Positions 20,774-32,726 of a DNA stretch of 64,000 nucleotides are shown piece after piece. The notes under the pieces were generated by a model. That model searched no databases. It was given only the letters and a program-made list of their open reading frames with translations, and was not told where the DNA came from. The DNA lies in NCBI GenBank assembly GCA_949987705.1, contig CATLJY010000254.1, positions 62,001-126,000 of the forward strand, written 5' to 3'. The stretch comes from Thereva unica (Eukaryota > Arthropoda > Insecta > Diptera > Therevidae). Both the position numbers and the translations under genes were made by a program. Each line of letters opens with the position of its first letter. Position 1 is the stretch's first letter.

Positions 20774-23700
20774 TTTAGTAAAGAAAACGACGAGCGACCT
20801 CACCTTTTGGTGGAGATTCTTGGTGTGAAATTTTGCGCGTTACTCGATTCTGGTTCAACAACAACCGTCCTCGGCAGGCCAGGTTGGGAGAAGTTGGAGA
20901 AAATGAAAGTGAAGATTAAGAACACACCGAGGAAGGTAATTAATGTAGCCGATGGAAGGGTAGTTAAGGTATTAGGAACAGTGGACATCCCCATTGCGGT
21001 AGAAGGGAGAGTGAAGGTCAAGGAGGTGCTGGTAACTCCGGATTTACCGCACACGCTCATTCTGGGGGTAGACTTTTGCAAAAAGATGAAAATTGTGACA
21101 GACTTCGAGGATGACAGTTGGTGGTTTAAAGAGCAGGAGGCCGAGATTCGACTACACGCTTTGGAGAGTAAATCGAAACTTCCGGAAAGACAGCAAATGG
21201 AATTGAGAGAGGTTGTCGAGGAGGCCAAACAGAAAATGGGGACGAAACTGGGATGCACAAATATTGTGGAGCATGCGATTGAAGCGGAATCGCCACCCAT
21301 CAAACAACGGTATTACCCCATGTCTCCAGCAATGCAGAAGATTGTAAACGAACAGTTAGAAGAAATGTTTGCAAGCTGGAGTAGTGGAACCCTCCAACAG
21401 CGCATGGTCTTCGCCAGTGGTGCTAGTAAAGAAGAAAGACGGGAAATATCGCTTCTGCGTCGACTTCAGGAAACTGAATAAAGTAACCAAGAAGGACGCG
21501 TACCCTTTGCCATTCGTCTCAGCCACTTTAGATAAGTTGCGGGACGCCAAGTACTTATCGTCTTTAGACATTAAGTCGGCTTTTTGGCAAGTTTCAATGG
21601 AGGAGAAGTCCAAGCAATTTACCGCCTTCACCATTCCGGCAGGGGGTTGTTTCATTTCAATAGGATGCCCTTTGGGCTGACCAATTCACCTGCAACATGG
21701 CAACGTCTGATTGACCGAGTGCTGTCCGGAACCCTGGACGATAAAGTATTTGTTTACCTGGATGATGTAATTATTGTGACCCAGACCTTTGAAGAACATA
21801 AGGAACTACTGAAGGAAGTTTTGGACAAAATTGGGAGAGCAGGGCTCGTCATCAACTTTGATAAATGTGAATTTTGCAGAGCGGAATTAAAATATTTAGG
21901 GTACGTAAAATATTTAGGGAGAGAATGGGCTGCATGTTGACCCGGAGAAGGTAGAGAGTATCCTAAATATCGCAACTCCAAGGTCAGTATCTGATGTAAG
22001 AAAATTTATAGGCACCATATCGTGGTACCGACGGTTTGTCCCTAACTTCGCGACACTTATTGCTCCGATAACAGCCTTGTTAAAGAAAAGGACTAAGTTC
22101 ATCTGGTCATCGCAATGCGAGGAAGCCTTTCGTAGAGCGAAAGAGTGTTTAGTTAGTGCACCCATCCTTACTTGCCCGAACTTTGAATACCAGTTTGTGA
22201 TCCATACAGATGCTTCTGGCTACGGCCTAGGAGCCGTTCTCACACAACACATCGAGGAGCAAGATAAAGTGATCGCCTATCTCAGTAGGTCGTTGAATCG
22301 GGCAGAGCGGAATTATTCAACCACGGAACGCGAGTGTCTTGCAGTATTGTGGGCGATCGAAAAGTTGCGGCTATATATTGAAGGAACGAGCTTCACCGTC
22401 GTTATAGACCACTCATCTTTAGTCTGGCTGCATAACCTGAAGGATCCCACAGGCCGGCTGGCACGATGGGCCATCAGGCTACAGCAATATGACTTTAATA
22501 TTGTACACCGGAAAGGTAAAGAACACCTACTCCCAGATTTGTTATCACGATCAGTCCCAGTTGTAGATTGTCTCCACGACGACACACCGACATCACTCAA
22601 GGATCCTTGGTACGAGCGCATGATGGAACAGGTACGGAAGAGCTCTGAACGTTTTCCTGATTGGAAGCTTAGCCTTGGCAGTCTCTGGAGGCACGTACGA
22701 CCTAAGTATCTGGAATTGGCTTGCGAAGAGTCCGACTGAAAAAGGGTGTTGCCAAGGGCGGAACGGAAGAACGCCTTGCGGGAAGCCCATGACCTTCCAA
22801 CCGCAGGCCATGGTGGGGTTAAGAAGACGTACGACCGACTTTCTCAGCGATTCTACTGGCCGAAAATGAAGAGCGACGTCGCATCGTATGTAAGGCGATG
22901 TGGAACGTGCCAGATGACTAAGCCGGAGCGGAAGAGGCCAGCAGGCTTGATGTCTTCCCGCGTAGTCAGCAGTTGCCCTTGGGAGTGCGTGTGTATCGGT
23001 TTGATAGGGCCCTTACCTCGTTCAACACGCGGTTACAAGTACATATTGACGGTAGTGGATTATTTTAGCAAACTCCCCCTACTTTTTCCTTTGCGTTCCG
23101 CGACAGCTCCGCCTATCTGCCGTATCTTGGAGGAATCGGTGTTCCTGATCTTTGGAGTGCCAAAAACTTTAGTTTGCGATAATGGGCAGCAATTTAAAGC
23201 CAAGGAGTTCAAGGAACTCATCACACAATACGGCACGACAATCAGTTATACCGCATCGTACCACCCCCAAGCTAATCCGACGGAGAGAATGAACCAAAAT
23301 GTCAAGACAATGTTACGCGCGTATGTATCTGGCAACCACCGAACGTGGGATTCTTACTTGGCAAAGATTGGTTGTGCTATCCGAACCGCTACTCATGAAG
23401 CAACAAAGTTAACACCGTATTTCATTAACTTTGGTAGCGAAATGGTATTGTATGGCCGCGAGGCGCAAGGCGACAGCCAGGGAGAAGACCAACCCGAGGC
23501 ACGGGCAAGAGGGTTGTAAGATGTGCGAAGAGACGTCAAGGCCAGGTTAATGAAAGCGGCAGAAACGTCCAAACACACATACAACCTAAGAAGAAGGGAC
23601 CAAAGATTCTACGCTAATGATTCGGTTTTGCGCAAGAATTACGTTTTATCCAACGCCGCGCAATACTTCAGCGCGAAGTTAGCTCCAACGTATGTCGGCC

Positions 23701-23831
23701 CATTTACAGTAGAAAAAGTGTTGTCCCCGTGGACTTACCAGTTAAAGGACTGTACCGGTAAAGACGCAGGGGTTTGGCATTCTAAAGACTTGAAGTTGGC
23801 AGATGGGAATAACTCTTCTCGTCGTGAATGA
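20774..23831 (+). pseudogene. Gypsy pol: protease-RT-RNase H-integrase, decayed
   Basis: Order is protease (CALLDSGSTTTVLG, ~20840), RT (YRFCVDFRKLNKVT, MPFGLTNSPATWQ, YLDDVIIV at ~21755), RNase H (FVIHTDASGYGLGAV ~22195, YSTTERECLAV, IDHSSLVWL), integrase zinc finger (H..H ~22785, CGTCQ), core and C-terminal domain to 23831. Defects: frame changes near 21400, 21650 and 21940. The last sits in a 15-base tandem duplication, GTAAAATATTTAGGG. In-frame stops occur at 22737-22739 (TGA) and near 23519 (TAA). In the integrase the first catalytic Asp is replaced: CIGLIGPLPRS where families show D before L.GPLPRS. The second D (CDNGQQF) and E (PTERMNQ) remain. It is inactive. Confidence 0.9.
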
Positions 23832-24138
23832 AAAGGGGAAATTAAAGTAGAATTTAACAATATTAGGTTAAGGATATCTAGGAGGGGACCATATATTGAA
23901 GTAGAATTGAGTCTATAAGATTAGAGATCTAAAACTAGTTGAATAAGTTAAAAGCTATCGGAAATTAGGATTAAGTTAATGGATTCGGATTGATGTAGTG
24001 AATTATAGGATTCGTAGGTATAAGATAAGTTAGTATATTAGTTTTGAATTTGGACCATAGAGCTCAGAACGGGACAATTGAATTCCTCGGGTATTAGTTA
24101 GGACAAGGTATTGACCCCTAAGACAAGATTTTATTTTG
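23832..24138. other. Gypsy 3' flank
   Basis: AT-rich. GGAGGGGACC near 23880 could be a polypurine tract. No LTR copy is recognised, so the element is truncated or its LTR too diverged. Confidence 0.35.
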
Positions 24139-24285
24139 GGAATGTGGACGGAGCATTTTTCAGCCCGAAGGGCATATGTGCGTATTCATAATGACCACAT
24201 TCTAAAGTGAAGGCTGTTTTCTGCACGTCCCGTGGATCCATCTCTATCTGGTGGAATCCACTCGCAAGATCGAGAGTACTGAAGT
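24139..24285 (-). pseudogene. Inverted 147-bp RT fragment
   Basis: Minus-strand reading gives [16 protein letters not shown], then [12 protein letters not shown], the Gypsy RT palm. It is the reverse complement of 25781-25927 with a single mismatch that I can find (GGGG against GGAG near 24150). Sharp loss of similarity on both sides shows an isolated copy and not a whole inverted element. Confidence 0.9.
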
Positions 24286-25600
24286 TAGGTTTGTTGGATG
24301 AACTAAAATAAAAAGAAGTTAATAATAAAAAAATAAAGAATTATATGTGATGTTACCTTGTCGTCTATGTCCCCTGTGTGTTGTTAAAAAGAAAACTGAG
24401 GCTGCTGATCCAAATTCTTTTTAGATGACGAGCAAGCCATGGGATAGAAGAAACCTGGAAGGCAGTGAGGATGAGAAAAGGCAACAACTTTAGTCCCCTA
24501 GCAGCACCTACAGTGGCCGTATAGTGCATATTGGCGGTAGTCCTGGAAGTCTCCGCAGTGGAGGAAGCTACTATTAAATTATTAAATGTTTATAACTTGA
24601 TCAAATTGCGTAGAAATAGTATGTAAACAATGAAGTTGTAAGCGCGACAAAGGGCTTCTCCAACGACCCTAACCTCCTTATGGCTCACCACGGTTTTCTC
24701 CAGGAAATCCAGATTCTTGGCAAATTGTTGCCGGTGAAGGGGCTGACCAGCAGGCAGGGCGAAGCTCCAACGGGTATGTTTTGTAAATTAATTGTCCACC
24801 TCAGGAACTCTAGAAATGTGGCCGGGGGCTGTCAAGCCCCACTATAATACTCGAAATCCAGGCTAGCCCGGCCTCTAGATTTTTTCCGGGGATGGAAAAG
24901 GGAATGTCCAGGACCCAGTGCGTCTCCCGGAACCAAAAATTAAATTTTAATAATAATATTATATTCCCGATTCGAACCGGGTTAAACCGTTGGAAGGCGC
25001 ACTGGAAATCCCTAAAATAGTGGGCATTTCTCCTATAAACAGGGCCCCTGAAGCGGTCAGTCTCTTAGTTACTGGAAAGACAATAGAAGTGAAAAGTGAA
25101 AGTGTGCCAAAGTTTACGTAAAAATTATTGGAGGATTTTTTTTTCCTGTGGAAAGTACTGAAGACGGAGGGTCGCTGGAGGAGTCCTTGCCTGCGCGGAG
25201 TGTTAACTAGAGTTGAGTATCTTTTTTTCATATATATAAAAATATATTGTTAATATATATTAATAATATACCACATTGAGTACTTTTTTTTATATATATA
25301 AAATTATATTGAAGATATTGAATATATCTGTGCATCAGGTGAAGGATACCCTGTTTTTTTATGTACGAATAAAGCGATCACGGCGAATCTTTGTTTTTTT
25401 ATATTTTAATTTATATAAGCATCGAAGGTTAATATTGTGGGTTCAAGCCCCACGATTGGTAAGATAGGTTCGTAGACCTGAAAACTACGTGGCGCCAATT
25501 TTTAGTATAAGCAAATTTTCCCTCAAAAGTTTTCTTTAGGACCACACCCTACGCTGAGCGCGGCCGAGTCTTGCGTGTAAAATTAGCACGTAACAAAGTT
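24286..25600. other. Unassigned spacer between inverted RT copies
   Basis: Mostly non-coding. A stretch at 24420-24585 after TTTTTAG reads MTSKPWDRRNLEGSEDEK and then a stop. Bases 24650-24780 are open in two frames. I recognise neither, and they may be exon-like debris. 24800-24930 is GC-richer with CGGGGGCTGTCAAGCCCC. 25210-25320 repeats GAGTA.CTTTTTTT.ATATATA twice. Confidence 0.35.
25437..25453 (+). repeat. tRNA T-arm-like hairpin
   Basis: GTGGGTTCAAGCCCCAC folds as a 5-bp stem and 7-base TTCAAGC loop, like the T arm (B box) of tRNA-Lys. Followed by GATTGG and, at 25490, TGGCGCCAA, which resembles the start of a tRNA-Lys primer site. Probably the scar of a tRNA-derived repeat or primer junction. 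No D or anticodon arm is visible. Confidence 0.45.
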
Positions 25601-25601
25601 A

Positions 25602-26700
25602 ATCTCCTTGGAGTTCTTCAGTGTGGATAGTCCCAAAGAAAAAGGACGCGAGTGGGATACAAAAATGGAGACTGGTAATTGATTACCGCAAGCTTAATGA
25701 AAAAACGATTGGCCGATCGAACGATCGTTACCCTATTCCTAATATTACAGAAATATTAGACAAGCTAGGCAAAACTTTATACTTCAGTACTCTCGATCTT
25801 GCGAGTGGATTCCACCAGATAGAGATGGATCCACGGGACGTGCAGAAAACAGCCTTCACTTTAGAATGTGGTCATTATGAATACGCACATATGCCCTTCG
25901 GGCTGAAAAATGCCCCGTCCACATTCCAACGCGTCATGGACAACATCCTCAAAGGGCAAAATTTGTCTAGTATATTTAGATGATATCATCGATCTACCAT
26001 TTCGCTCCAAGAGCACGGAGAAAATCTAAGAAAAGTCTTCCACAAACTTCGAGAAGCAAACCTCAAGGTCCAGATGGACAAATCCGAATTCTTGCACAAA
26101 GAAATCGCCTATTGTGTCCACTAAACGAGCATATTGTTAAACTAAACCCCGAGAAAATCAGAGCCATAAAGGAGTTCCCACTTCCAAAAACACAAAGGGA
26201 GATTAAGCTTCCTCGGACTACTTGGTTATTACCGCAAATGTATTAAAGATTTTGCGAATATAACTAAACCTCTTACTCAATGTTTGAAGAAGGGAAGGAA
26301 AATAAACGTCGACCAAAACTATATCAGGGCATTTCAAGCCTGGAAACACCTCTTAATGAATGATCCAATATTACAATATCTGGATTTTTCGAAGCCAATC
26401 GTCTTAACAACTGACGCAAGCAACGTTGCAGTTGGAGCCGTTCTATCACAGGGCCCAATTGGAAGCGACAAACCAATCTGTTACGCGAGCCGAACGTTGA
26501 CTGACTCGGAAGTAAACTATTCAACAGTGGAACAGGCGCTTCTGGTCATTGTATGGGCCATAAAGTATTTCAGGCATTGTCTGTACGGCCGAAAAATTAA
26601 AATCGTAACAGACCACAAACGCTTAACCTACCTCATGAGTTTTAAAGAACAAAACTCAAAACTGATCAGATGGCGACTCAAACTGGAAGAGTTTTGTAAC
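25602..26700 (+). pseudogene. Gypsy RT and RNase H relic (17.6/297-like)
   Basis: Starts abruptly with [20 protein letters not shown] motifs follow: [45 protein letters not shown] and the catalytic YLDDII (~25970, reached by a frame change). A thumb region with several stops follows (26100-26280). RNase H then has VLTTDASNVAVGAVLSQG, YSTVEQALLVIVWAI and TDHKRLTYLMSF, ending KLEEF at ~26695. There it breaks at a TGTAACTGTC sequence, the start of another repeat. Protease and integrase are absent. Inactive. Confidence 0.88.
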
Positions 26701-27151
26701 TGTCTGGGGTAGGTGTGCCATAGCACGAAGAAGGGATGACTCGCTGGTCAAAGAGTAAAGTACCCGAGAGACACCGTCCAAAAAAAACGAGGAGGGTGAT
26801 CCAGGAGGATCAATGTTGCACGCGAGAGTCACCAAAAAAATGTATCGCCGGGGGACTATAACCCACTGTACCTGGTTTCGCACGCCTAGCGTTGTGGGGC
26901 TTAGCTCGCCGTGGGGGGTTCGTGGTACAGGGGTAGGTTGAAGATCGACAGTCATTTCTAATACCTGGGTATATGTGTGCTGTATCGGCAGAGGGGCGAT
27001 ATCGGTGGTAGCGAAGTTGGTTGCACTACTAGGCGGATGAGTGGAGAGGAGTCGGTGGTCGTGGTGCTAGTCATGCAGACTGCAGAGGACGCGGAGTGTT
27101 GCGGCCGTTGCTAATGGGGGCACTCACCTTTACGGGGACATCTCTCATACA
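26695..27151 (+). mobile_element. LTR-like repeat, same family as 49148
   Basis: Begins TGTAACTGTCTGGGGT directly after the interrupted RNase H frame. It shares ACCTGGTT..GCACG.CTAGCG and TAGCTCGCCG..GGGG with 49148-49400 in the same order and spacing. The EnSpm-like transposon begins at 27152, so the right part is displaced or lost. Similarity is partial and diverged. Confidence 0.65.
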
Positions 27152-27894
27152 CACAGAAAAATTTTGGGTTAATTTTTAATAAAAATGGTATTACATATGT
27201 ATATGACCGAATCTTTTTTTTATTACATTTTAAGTTTGCCCAAAGATTAGATTTGCAGTTTAAGCATCCGAAGAATTAGAATTTAATATTTTAAAATAAT
27301 ACATTTTAGTCGAAATTTGGGAGTATATTCTAAGCTTAAAAAGTGTTCATTCTAATGTGAGTATATAAATTTTATCCCTAGGTATATTAGCTGCATTAGC
27401 TCCAAAATTAATCAAATTTCAATGAGTTGCACACATAGAAAATGCTAAAACTAAACCAGATTTTCGGTTAGAGTTTTGATGATTTATTGATAGTACGGCT
27501 CAGTACAAAATCTTTCTGATCCAGATGGGTGAAAAAATACAGCTGAAAATAAATTTTACATGCAAGAAATTAAAAACAAGATAAGTGCGTAAACGGTTTA
27601 TTTATGAGATGTTTGAAATTCACAAAAACATTTGTCTTTTATAATATATAGTTTATCGTTTTTTCTTGATAATTTTTTTTCAAAATTATTTTTAATTTTT
27701 AGATCATACAAATTAATACACGAGTAAGCTGTTGTTGGCTGTAATTCGTAAGAGTTATGAAAATCATCAAATGTATGTTCATACATCTTTAATAAAAAAA
27801 ATATCTTCAGATACTTCCAACGTCATCTTGTTTTTTTGTATAACCCATTTGTAATCTAATGTAATCTGTGTATGTATAATGCCGATTGGCGTAG

Positions 27895-27895
27895 A

Positions 27896-27930
<35 letters not shown>

Positions 27931-27932
27931 AA
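27895..27932. repeat. (TAAA)n microsatellite
   Basis: About nine units of TAAA within the 3' non-coding part (27153-28060) of the transposon. That part otherwise shows no gene. Confidence 0.9.
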
Positions 27933-28062
27933 ATAGTTTCTATTTCAAAAAAATGCCCATTGTAAAAAATAAAAAAATTTGGTTTATATAAAAATATGTA
28001 TTCTATCCATTTAACAATATATATTGTGCATTCTTTCTTGTCAATAGTTAATGTATATTTTT

Positions 28063-29477
28063 TTAAATCAATTTCAGAACAAACTTTTTTTCCCCCTTTA
28101 ATACCGGAAAATTTAGAACTGTTAAATTTGCCGAAATATTTTGTTGATGTTTATCTGCTAATGTTTTGCAAATATTTTTATAATTATTTGTTTGTTCGGC
28201 AAACGTAGTGAAAACTTTGGCTTCATAACGTATGCAATTATAAAGGCGTGGTGGACCAAGTTTTTTTATTATAGATGGGTAATGCGTTAAGATGTGATGT
28301 TTAGGAATTAAATGGCATTGAAAACATGTTTTTAAACACAACAAGTGTTTTTCAATTAAATCTTCCAAGTTTTCCACATCCTTGAAAGTAATTGTATAAG
28401 AGAAAACTATAGTCATTATTTTGAGAAGTGTTTCAAAGCACGACCATATATCAGAATGATTACTGGAGAAAATGTCTCCAAATATAAAAGGCATATGTGT
28501 CATCAAACAATTCAGCTGAGATGCGTTTTGCCCAAGATTGGCTCTATTTAAATTTATCGTTGATGGTCTATTACTTGTTTCAAGTAAGCCAAAGTTATAG
28601 AAAAATATTCGGTTATTAATATCTTCTAGTTTTAAAGTAGTGTTTTTAATAAAGTATTCGAACGTTAATTTCAACAGAAATGGAATATCGTGCGTGGTAT
28701 CATGCATGGTATCATGCTAAATATAAAATATCATGCATGGTATCAACAGCGGCATCTTTAAAAATGTTAAAATAAGTCAAGTCATTTAATATACAGTAAT
28801 TCTTTATTCCTTTACTAGCAATATGATCGACTGCCTGGAAGCAATGCGAATTCAAATAACTAACAGTATTGTTGTAACTATTAATGTTACGCAGTTTTTC
28901 TGGAATTTCTTTGGTTGTAGTTTGAACCTCTTCTTTAGATATCTCACAAAATCTGCAGAAGAATGTGGCGGAAAAAGAACTTACAAAGCCAAAGATTTGA
29001 TTCATTCCTAAATTATCGCCAATAAACGATATGACACATCCTTTTACTGTATCCCCGGTACAAATTTTAATACCCTCTACTTCAAGAGCTTTTAATTCAT
29101 TTACAAGTGGCGTTAAAATTTTGTTAAATGAACAAGATTTTAAGTCTTCAGAATGAAAGAGTACTACAAGATATATGTTGTCTAGCTTGTCTACAAGATA
29201 TATGTTGTCTAATGGGTTACAAATTTCAAATTCATCAAAGAAAAATTGAAGCCAAAGCACATTTTCGCAGTTTATGAAAAGTTCATTATTTTTAAAATTA
29301 TTTGCACAACAGTAGTTTTCTAATTTTCCTTCAATGCAATTATGTTTTATTTGATTAAAATATTTATCTCTGAAATTTTGATTAGAAAACATCGATTTTA
29401 TTGTGTCTTTTACGGGCACATACTGGAAAGTTGATAATATTTTTGACTGAACAGAAAAATGATTCACATTATTATAT
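28063..29477 (-). pseudogene. EnSpm/CACTA-like transposase, C-terminal part
   Basis: Reads down from the Gypsy insertion at 29477: FQYVPVKDTIKSMF, then VISFIGDNLGMNQIFGFVSS and FCRFCEISKEE, then VDTMHDI. A short duplication of ATCATGCATGGTATC near 28690-28735 breaks the frame. The second half then gives PFLLKLTFEYFIK, ASQLNCLMTHMPFIFGD, LIPKHHILTHYPSIIKKLGP and KVFTTFAEQ. These blocks are known from tnp2-like transposases of fish, cnidarian and insect EnSpm elements. It is the catalytic half; the frame break makes this copy inactive. Confidence 0.8.
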
Positions 29478-29950
29478 TGTGATGATTATGCGCCATCTGT
29501 TTGTCGAGAGGATGAATCAACGATTTTCGGTTGTTGTCTGAACTAAGAATTTATGTAATAAACTAACGAGCGATAAGCGAAGACAACTTCAAGCTGGTCG
29601 AAACTAAAAGAAGTATAGAACATACCACAAGGAACCAGAAAACGAAGGTTCCAGAAAGTAGACAAAGGTGGAGCTGCCTATATAAAAGCGCCTGGCAGCC
29701 GCTATCGAGTCAGTTTTGATTATAAAGGCGATACAAGTGTTCCAAAGTGAAAAGTGGTGATTTATAGTGAAATAAAAAGCGATAATTAGTGCGAAATATT
29801 AAATTTGCTAGTGATTATAGTGAACTCTAAGAATTGTGTTTGTGTTATTAAATTGTGTTTTGTTTCGTAATAAATAAATTTTGTGTGGATAATTAAAAAG
29901 TGTATTCCTTAATTAATCCTACGAATCCGTTAAGCCGTAAAAACGTTACA
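29478..29950 (+). repeat. 5' LTR with core promoter
   Basis: TGTGATGATTATGCGCC...AACGTTACA. TATATAAAAG (29679-29688) is followed by initiator TCAGTT (29710-29715), about 30 bases after the TATA, an ideal arthropod pol II core promoter. AATAAATAAA near 29870 may serve polyadenylation in the 3' copy. Confidence 0.93.
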
Positions 29951-29952
29951 AT

Positions 29953-29969
29953 TGGTGTCAGAAGTGGGA
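29953..29969 (+). promoter_or_regulatory. Primer binding site
   Basis: TGGTGTCAGAAGTGGGA starts two bases after the LTR. TGG complements a tRNA CCA end and the position is right. The tRNA is not identified. Confidence 0.75.
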
Positions 29970-30062
29970 TTAATTAAGAGATAAGTGAAATAAGTGAACT
30001 TGAACAATTATTGTGATAGGAATTTAAATTTTGTGCGTGAGAAATAAGGACTTATTAATAAA

Positions 30063-32726
30063 ATGGGTCGAAAGCTAGTGGATTTGCGCACTGTAGAGTT
30101 AAAAAAAGAATTAAGTAAACGCTTGTTGTCAACGGTGGGGGCTAAAAGTTCCCTAACCGCCCTGCTTCGAGAAGCTATGGTGAACGAAGGTAAGGATCCT
30201 GAAACCTACATGTTTGAAGACGAGGTAGAAGCGGAGCTAGAAGAAACGACAGTGAGTATGGCAGAACTTTTTAAGACATTGATGGTGATGAAGGAAGCGC
30301 AAGAACGGTCATCAGCAGCGCAAGAACGGTCATCAGCAGCGCAAGAACGGTCATCAGCAGCGCAAGAACGTGCATCGGCAGAGATGAAGGAAGCGACAAC
30401 AGAGATCAAGGCGGAAGTGTTGGCGTTAAAAGATGAACAGAAATTATTAGCAGTAGCTCATGAACGCTCGTTAGCAGAACTCAAAGAGTCTATGGAAGAA
30501 CAGAGAAACCATATGGAGCAGAAATTCGAACTAATGTCACTCTCTGTGGACAAAAAGCTGGAAAATCTCGAATCTTCCATTAAAGCAAATGTAGAAAATG
30601 ATCTGGAAAAGCTCGAAAATTCCATGAGGGAAAATGATGAAAAGTTGAAGATTGAGCTAGAATCGGTCAGAGCCGAGCTAGAAAGGGTAAAGATTCACCA
30701 CCCAGCTACGGCATCTCACGAAGTCATCGGAGTTAGGAAACTGCAGCCCCCAACTTTCGACGGGCAAAGCCCATGGTCTACTTATAAGCTCCAATTCGAA
30801 GCAGCAGCAGCAGGCAATTGCTGGACTGAGGAGGAGAAAGCAACGGCCTTAACGTTGTCACTAAGGGGCACCGCAGCAGAAATATTGCAGTCAATACCAG
30901 CAGAACATCGCAACAGCTACGGGTTCTTAGTTCAAGCGCTGGATATGCGCTACGGCGATCAGCACATGCAAGAGGTCTATCGGCTTCAACTTCGAAATAG
31001 ACTTCAAAGGCCAGGAGAAACATTACAACAACTATGCGCCGACATCGAGAGGCTAGTGCATCTGACTTATCCTAGTTTTGGTCAAGACTACATCAATGAG
31101 GTAGCAAGAGAGGCTTTCCTGAACTCGTTCGCCGACCGGGATCTACAAATGGCAGCCAGATTGGCCGGAAAGAATACTACCGCCGAAGTTTTGGCATATG
31201 CTCTGGCATACGAGGCAGCGAAGCAAGCAACAAGGAATACGGTCCACCTCAGGGGAATCAATATGACTGAGAACATTTGCCATCGAGTCAACACCTCGGA
31301 AGTACGTCGTCGTCTACGATGCTGGAACTGTGGTGAGCCGGGCCATTTACAAAGGAGTTGCCGAAAGCGAAGGAGAGTGGAATCGCCAGGGAGTAGGAGT
31401 GGCTCAACATGCTGTGGAAAATGTGGACAACGGCAGAAAGGCGACCGGAGGGAGTTGGTGGGGAAAATTGAGACCCCTGATGTTATCGTCAACATCACCC
31501 AACTGCAGCGTGGCAACAACAGCCTTGTCATCGAGGGGAAAGTTGGCGATGAACAATACACAATTACCGTGGATACAGGTGCTTCAAGATCTGTCATCAG
31601 GGCTGATTTGGTCGGTAGAAAGTGGCTGAAAAACGCGGACCAGTACATTCTGAAAACTGTAACAGGAGAACCAGTGAAATTACATGGGGAAACAATGATG
31701 GACGTGGTACTCGGCGACATTAAGTTTACACATTCGTTCCTGGTAGCTGACATAGTAGACGAGTGTATTCTTGGTTTGGACTTTATGACAACACACGGAA
31801 TACTATTGGACCTTGGAGAATTGATGATGAAACACCGCAACAGGGGAATCCCAATGGATACTGCACTGTCCCGGCGACCATGCGGACCAGGTTTTAAGTA
31901 TCGTTGGCGTATTGAGGAAAAGTGTCAAAAGACGACTGCGGAGCCAAGCATAAAATATGAGGACCAAGGAATTCGAGATGCGCAACGCGACGACCCGGAC
32001 GTTTCTGCGATTTTGTCATGGAAAGAACACAACGAGAAGCCTAAATGGAAAGACATCGCAGAGAGAAGTGAAATCCTGAAGAGCTATTGGGCCCAATGGG
32101 ATTCATTGCATATCGAAGGAGGAGTATTGGAGCGCAAATGGGAAACAGCTGATGGTACCTCTCATCGAATGCAGGTGTTAGTCCCTCGTGCTGGAATAAC
32201 AGATATTCTTGAGGAGTGTCATAATAGCCCGTCAGGAGAACATTTGGGAGTCAACAAAACTCTGTCAAAAATAAAGGAGAGATTCTATTGGCTTCACATG
32301 CGGGAGGATGTTACGAATTGGTGTCGCAAATGCACAGCTTGTGCCGGCAGCAAGGGTCCTCGAGTAAGAGCGAAAGGAGAAATAAGACAACACCACGTTG
32401 GAGCCTCAGTTGACAAAATCTCAAGGGAGAATCCTAAGACGGCCAGTGACAGGATGAAACCAAGGTACGACCTCCGAGCAAACTGTAGCGGATTCCAGGA
32501 AGGTGACCTCGTTTGGCTGTTCAACCCTCGAAGACGGAAAGGCAAGTGTCCGAAACTTCAGCGTCAGTGGGAGGGGCCCTATAAAATCCTAACACGGATC
32601 AACGATGTGGTCTACAGGATTCAACAAGGACCCAAAGCAAAGAAGAAGATTGTGCTCATAGACAGGCTGTGCCCATATCATCAGCCGGATCCAGGATGGA
32701 CAACTGTTCGGGACGAACAGTCCTAA
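30063..32726 (+). CDS. Gag-protease-(deleted pol) fusion, 887 residues
   Basis: ATG 30063 to TAA 32724-32726, uninterrupted. Residues ~1-60 form a small basic domain. Residues ~75-215 are a coiled coil starting with four copies of AQERSSA. Capsid-like region follows (LQPPTFDGQSPWSTYKLQFE, LFQ-like LRNRLQRPGETLQQL). The zinc knuckle CWNCGEPGHLQRSC is at ~420. Protease VDTGASRSVI is at ~502 with ILGLDFM. The chain then jumps to the end of RNase H (TALSRRPCGPGFKYR, ~600), the integrase HHCC finger (CHNSPSGEHLG, CRKCTAC, ~720-760) and the C-terminal domain (FQEGDLVWLFNPRRRKG, WEGPYKILTRIND). RT, most RNase H and the DDE core are absent, with the frame kept at both joins. It could still make capsid and protease, and would need another element for cDNA synthesis and integration. 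Confidence 0.93.
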   Translation: MGRKLVDLRTVELKKELSKRLLSTVGAKSSLTALLREAMVNEGKDPETYMFEDEVEAELEETTVSMAELFKTLMVMKEAQERSSAAQERSSAAQERSSAAQERASAEMKEATTEIKAEVLALKDEQKLLAVAHERSLAELKESMEEQRNHMEQKFELMSLSVDKKLENLESSIKANVENDLEKLENSMRENDEKLKIELESVRAELERVKIHHPATASHEVIGVRKLQPPTFDGQSPWSTYKLQFEAAAAGNCWTEEEKATALTLSLRGTAAEILQSIPAEHRNSYGFLVQALDMRYGDQHMQEVYRLQLRNRLQRPGETLQQLCADIERLVHLTYPSFGQDYINEVAREAFLNSFADRDLQMAARLAGKNTTAEVLAYALAYEAAKQATRNTVHLRGINMTENICHRVNTSEVRRRLRCWNCGEPGHLQRSCRKRRRVESPGSRSGSTCCGKCGQRQKGDRRELVGKIETPDVIVNITQLQRGNNSLVIEGKVGDEQYTITVDTGASRSVIRADLVGRKWLKNADQYILKTVTGEPVKLHGETMMDVVLGDIKFTHSFLVADIVDECILGLDFMTTHGILLDLGELMMKHRNRGIPMDTALSRRPCGPGFKYRWRIEEKCQKTTAEPSIKYEDQGIRDAQRDDPDVSAILSWKEHNEKPKWKDIAERSEILKSYWAQWDSLHIEGGVLERKWETADGTSHRMQVLVPRAGITDILEECHNSPSGEHLGVNKTLSKIKERFYWLHMREDVTNWCRKCTACAGSKGPRVRAKGEIRQHHVGASVDKISRENPKTASDRMKPRYDLRANCSGFQEGDLVWLFNPRRRKGKCPKLQRQWEGPYKILTRINDVVYRIQQGPKAKKKIVLIDRLCPYHQPDPGWTTVRDEQS

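Noticed and set aside
20800..21303. 167-codon minus-strand ORF
   Set aside because: Antisense of the Gypsy protease region with no independent motif.
24420..24780. Host exon candidates
   Set aside because: Open stretches after splice-like TTTTTAG, but short, with an early stop and no family I recognise; left as unassigned.
31088..31840. 250-codon minus-strand ORF
   Set aside because: Antisense shadow of the Gag/protease ORF; composition mirrors the codons of the real frame.
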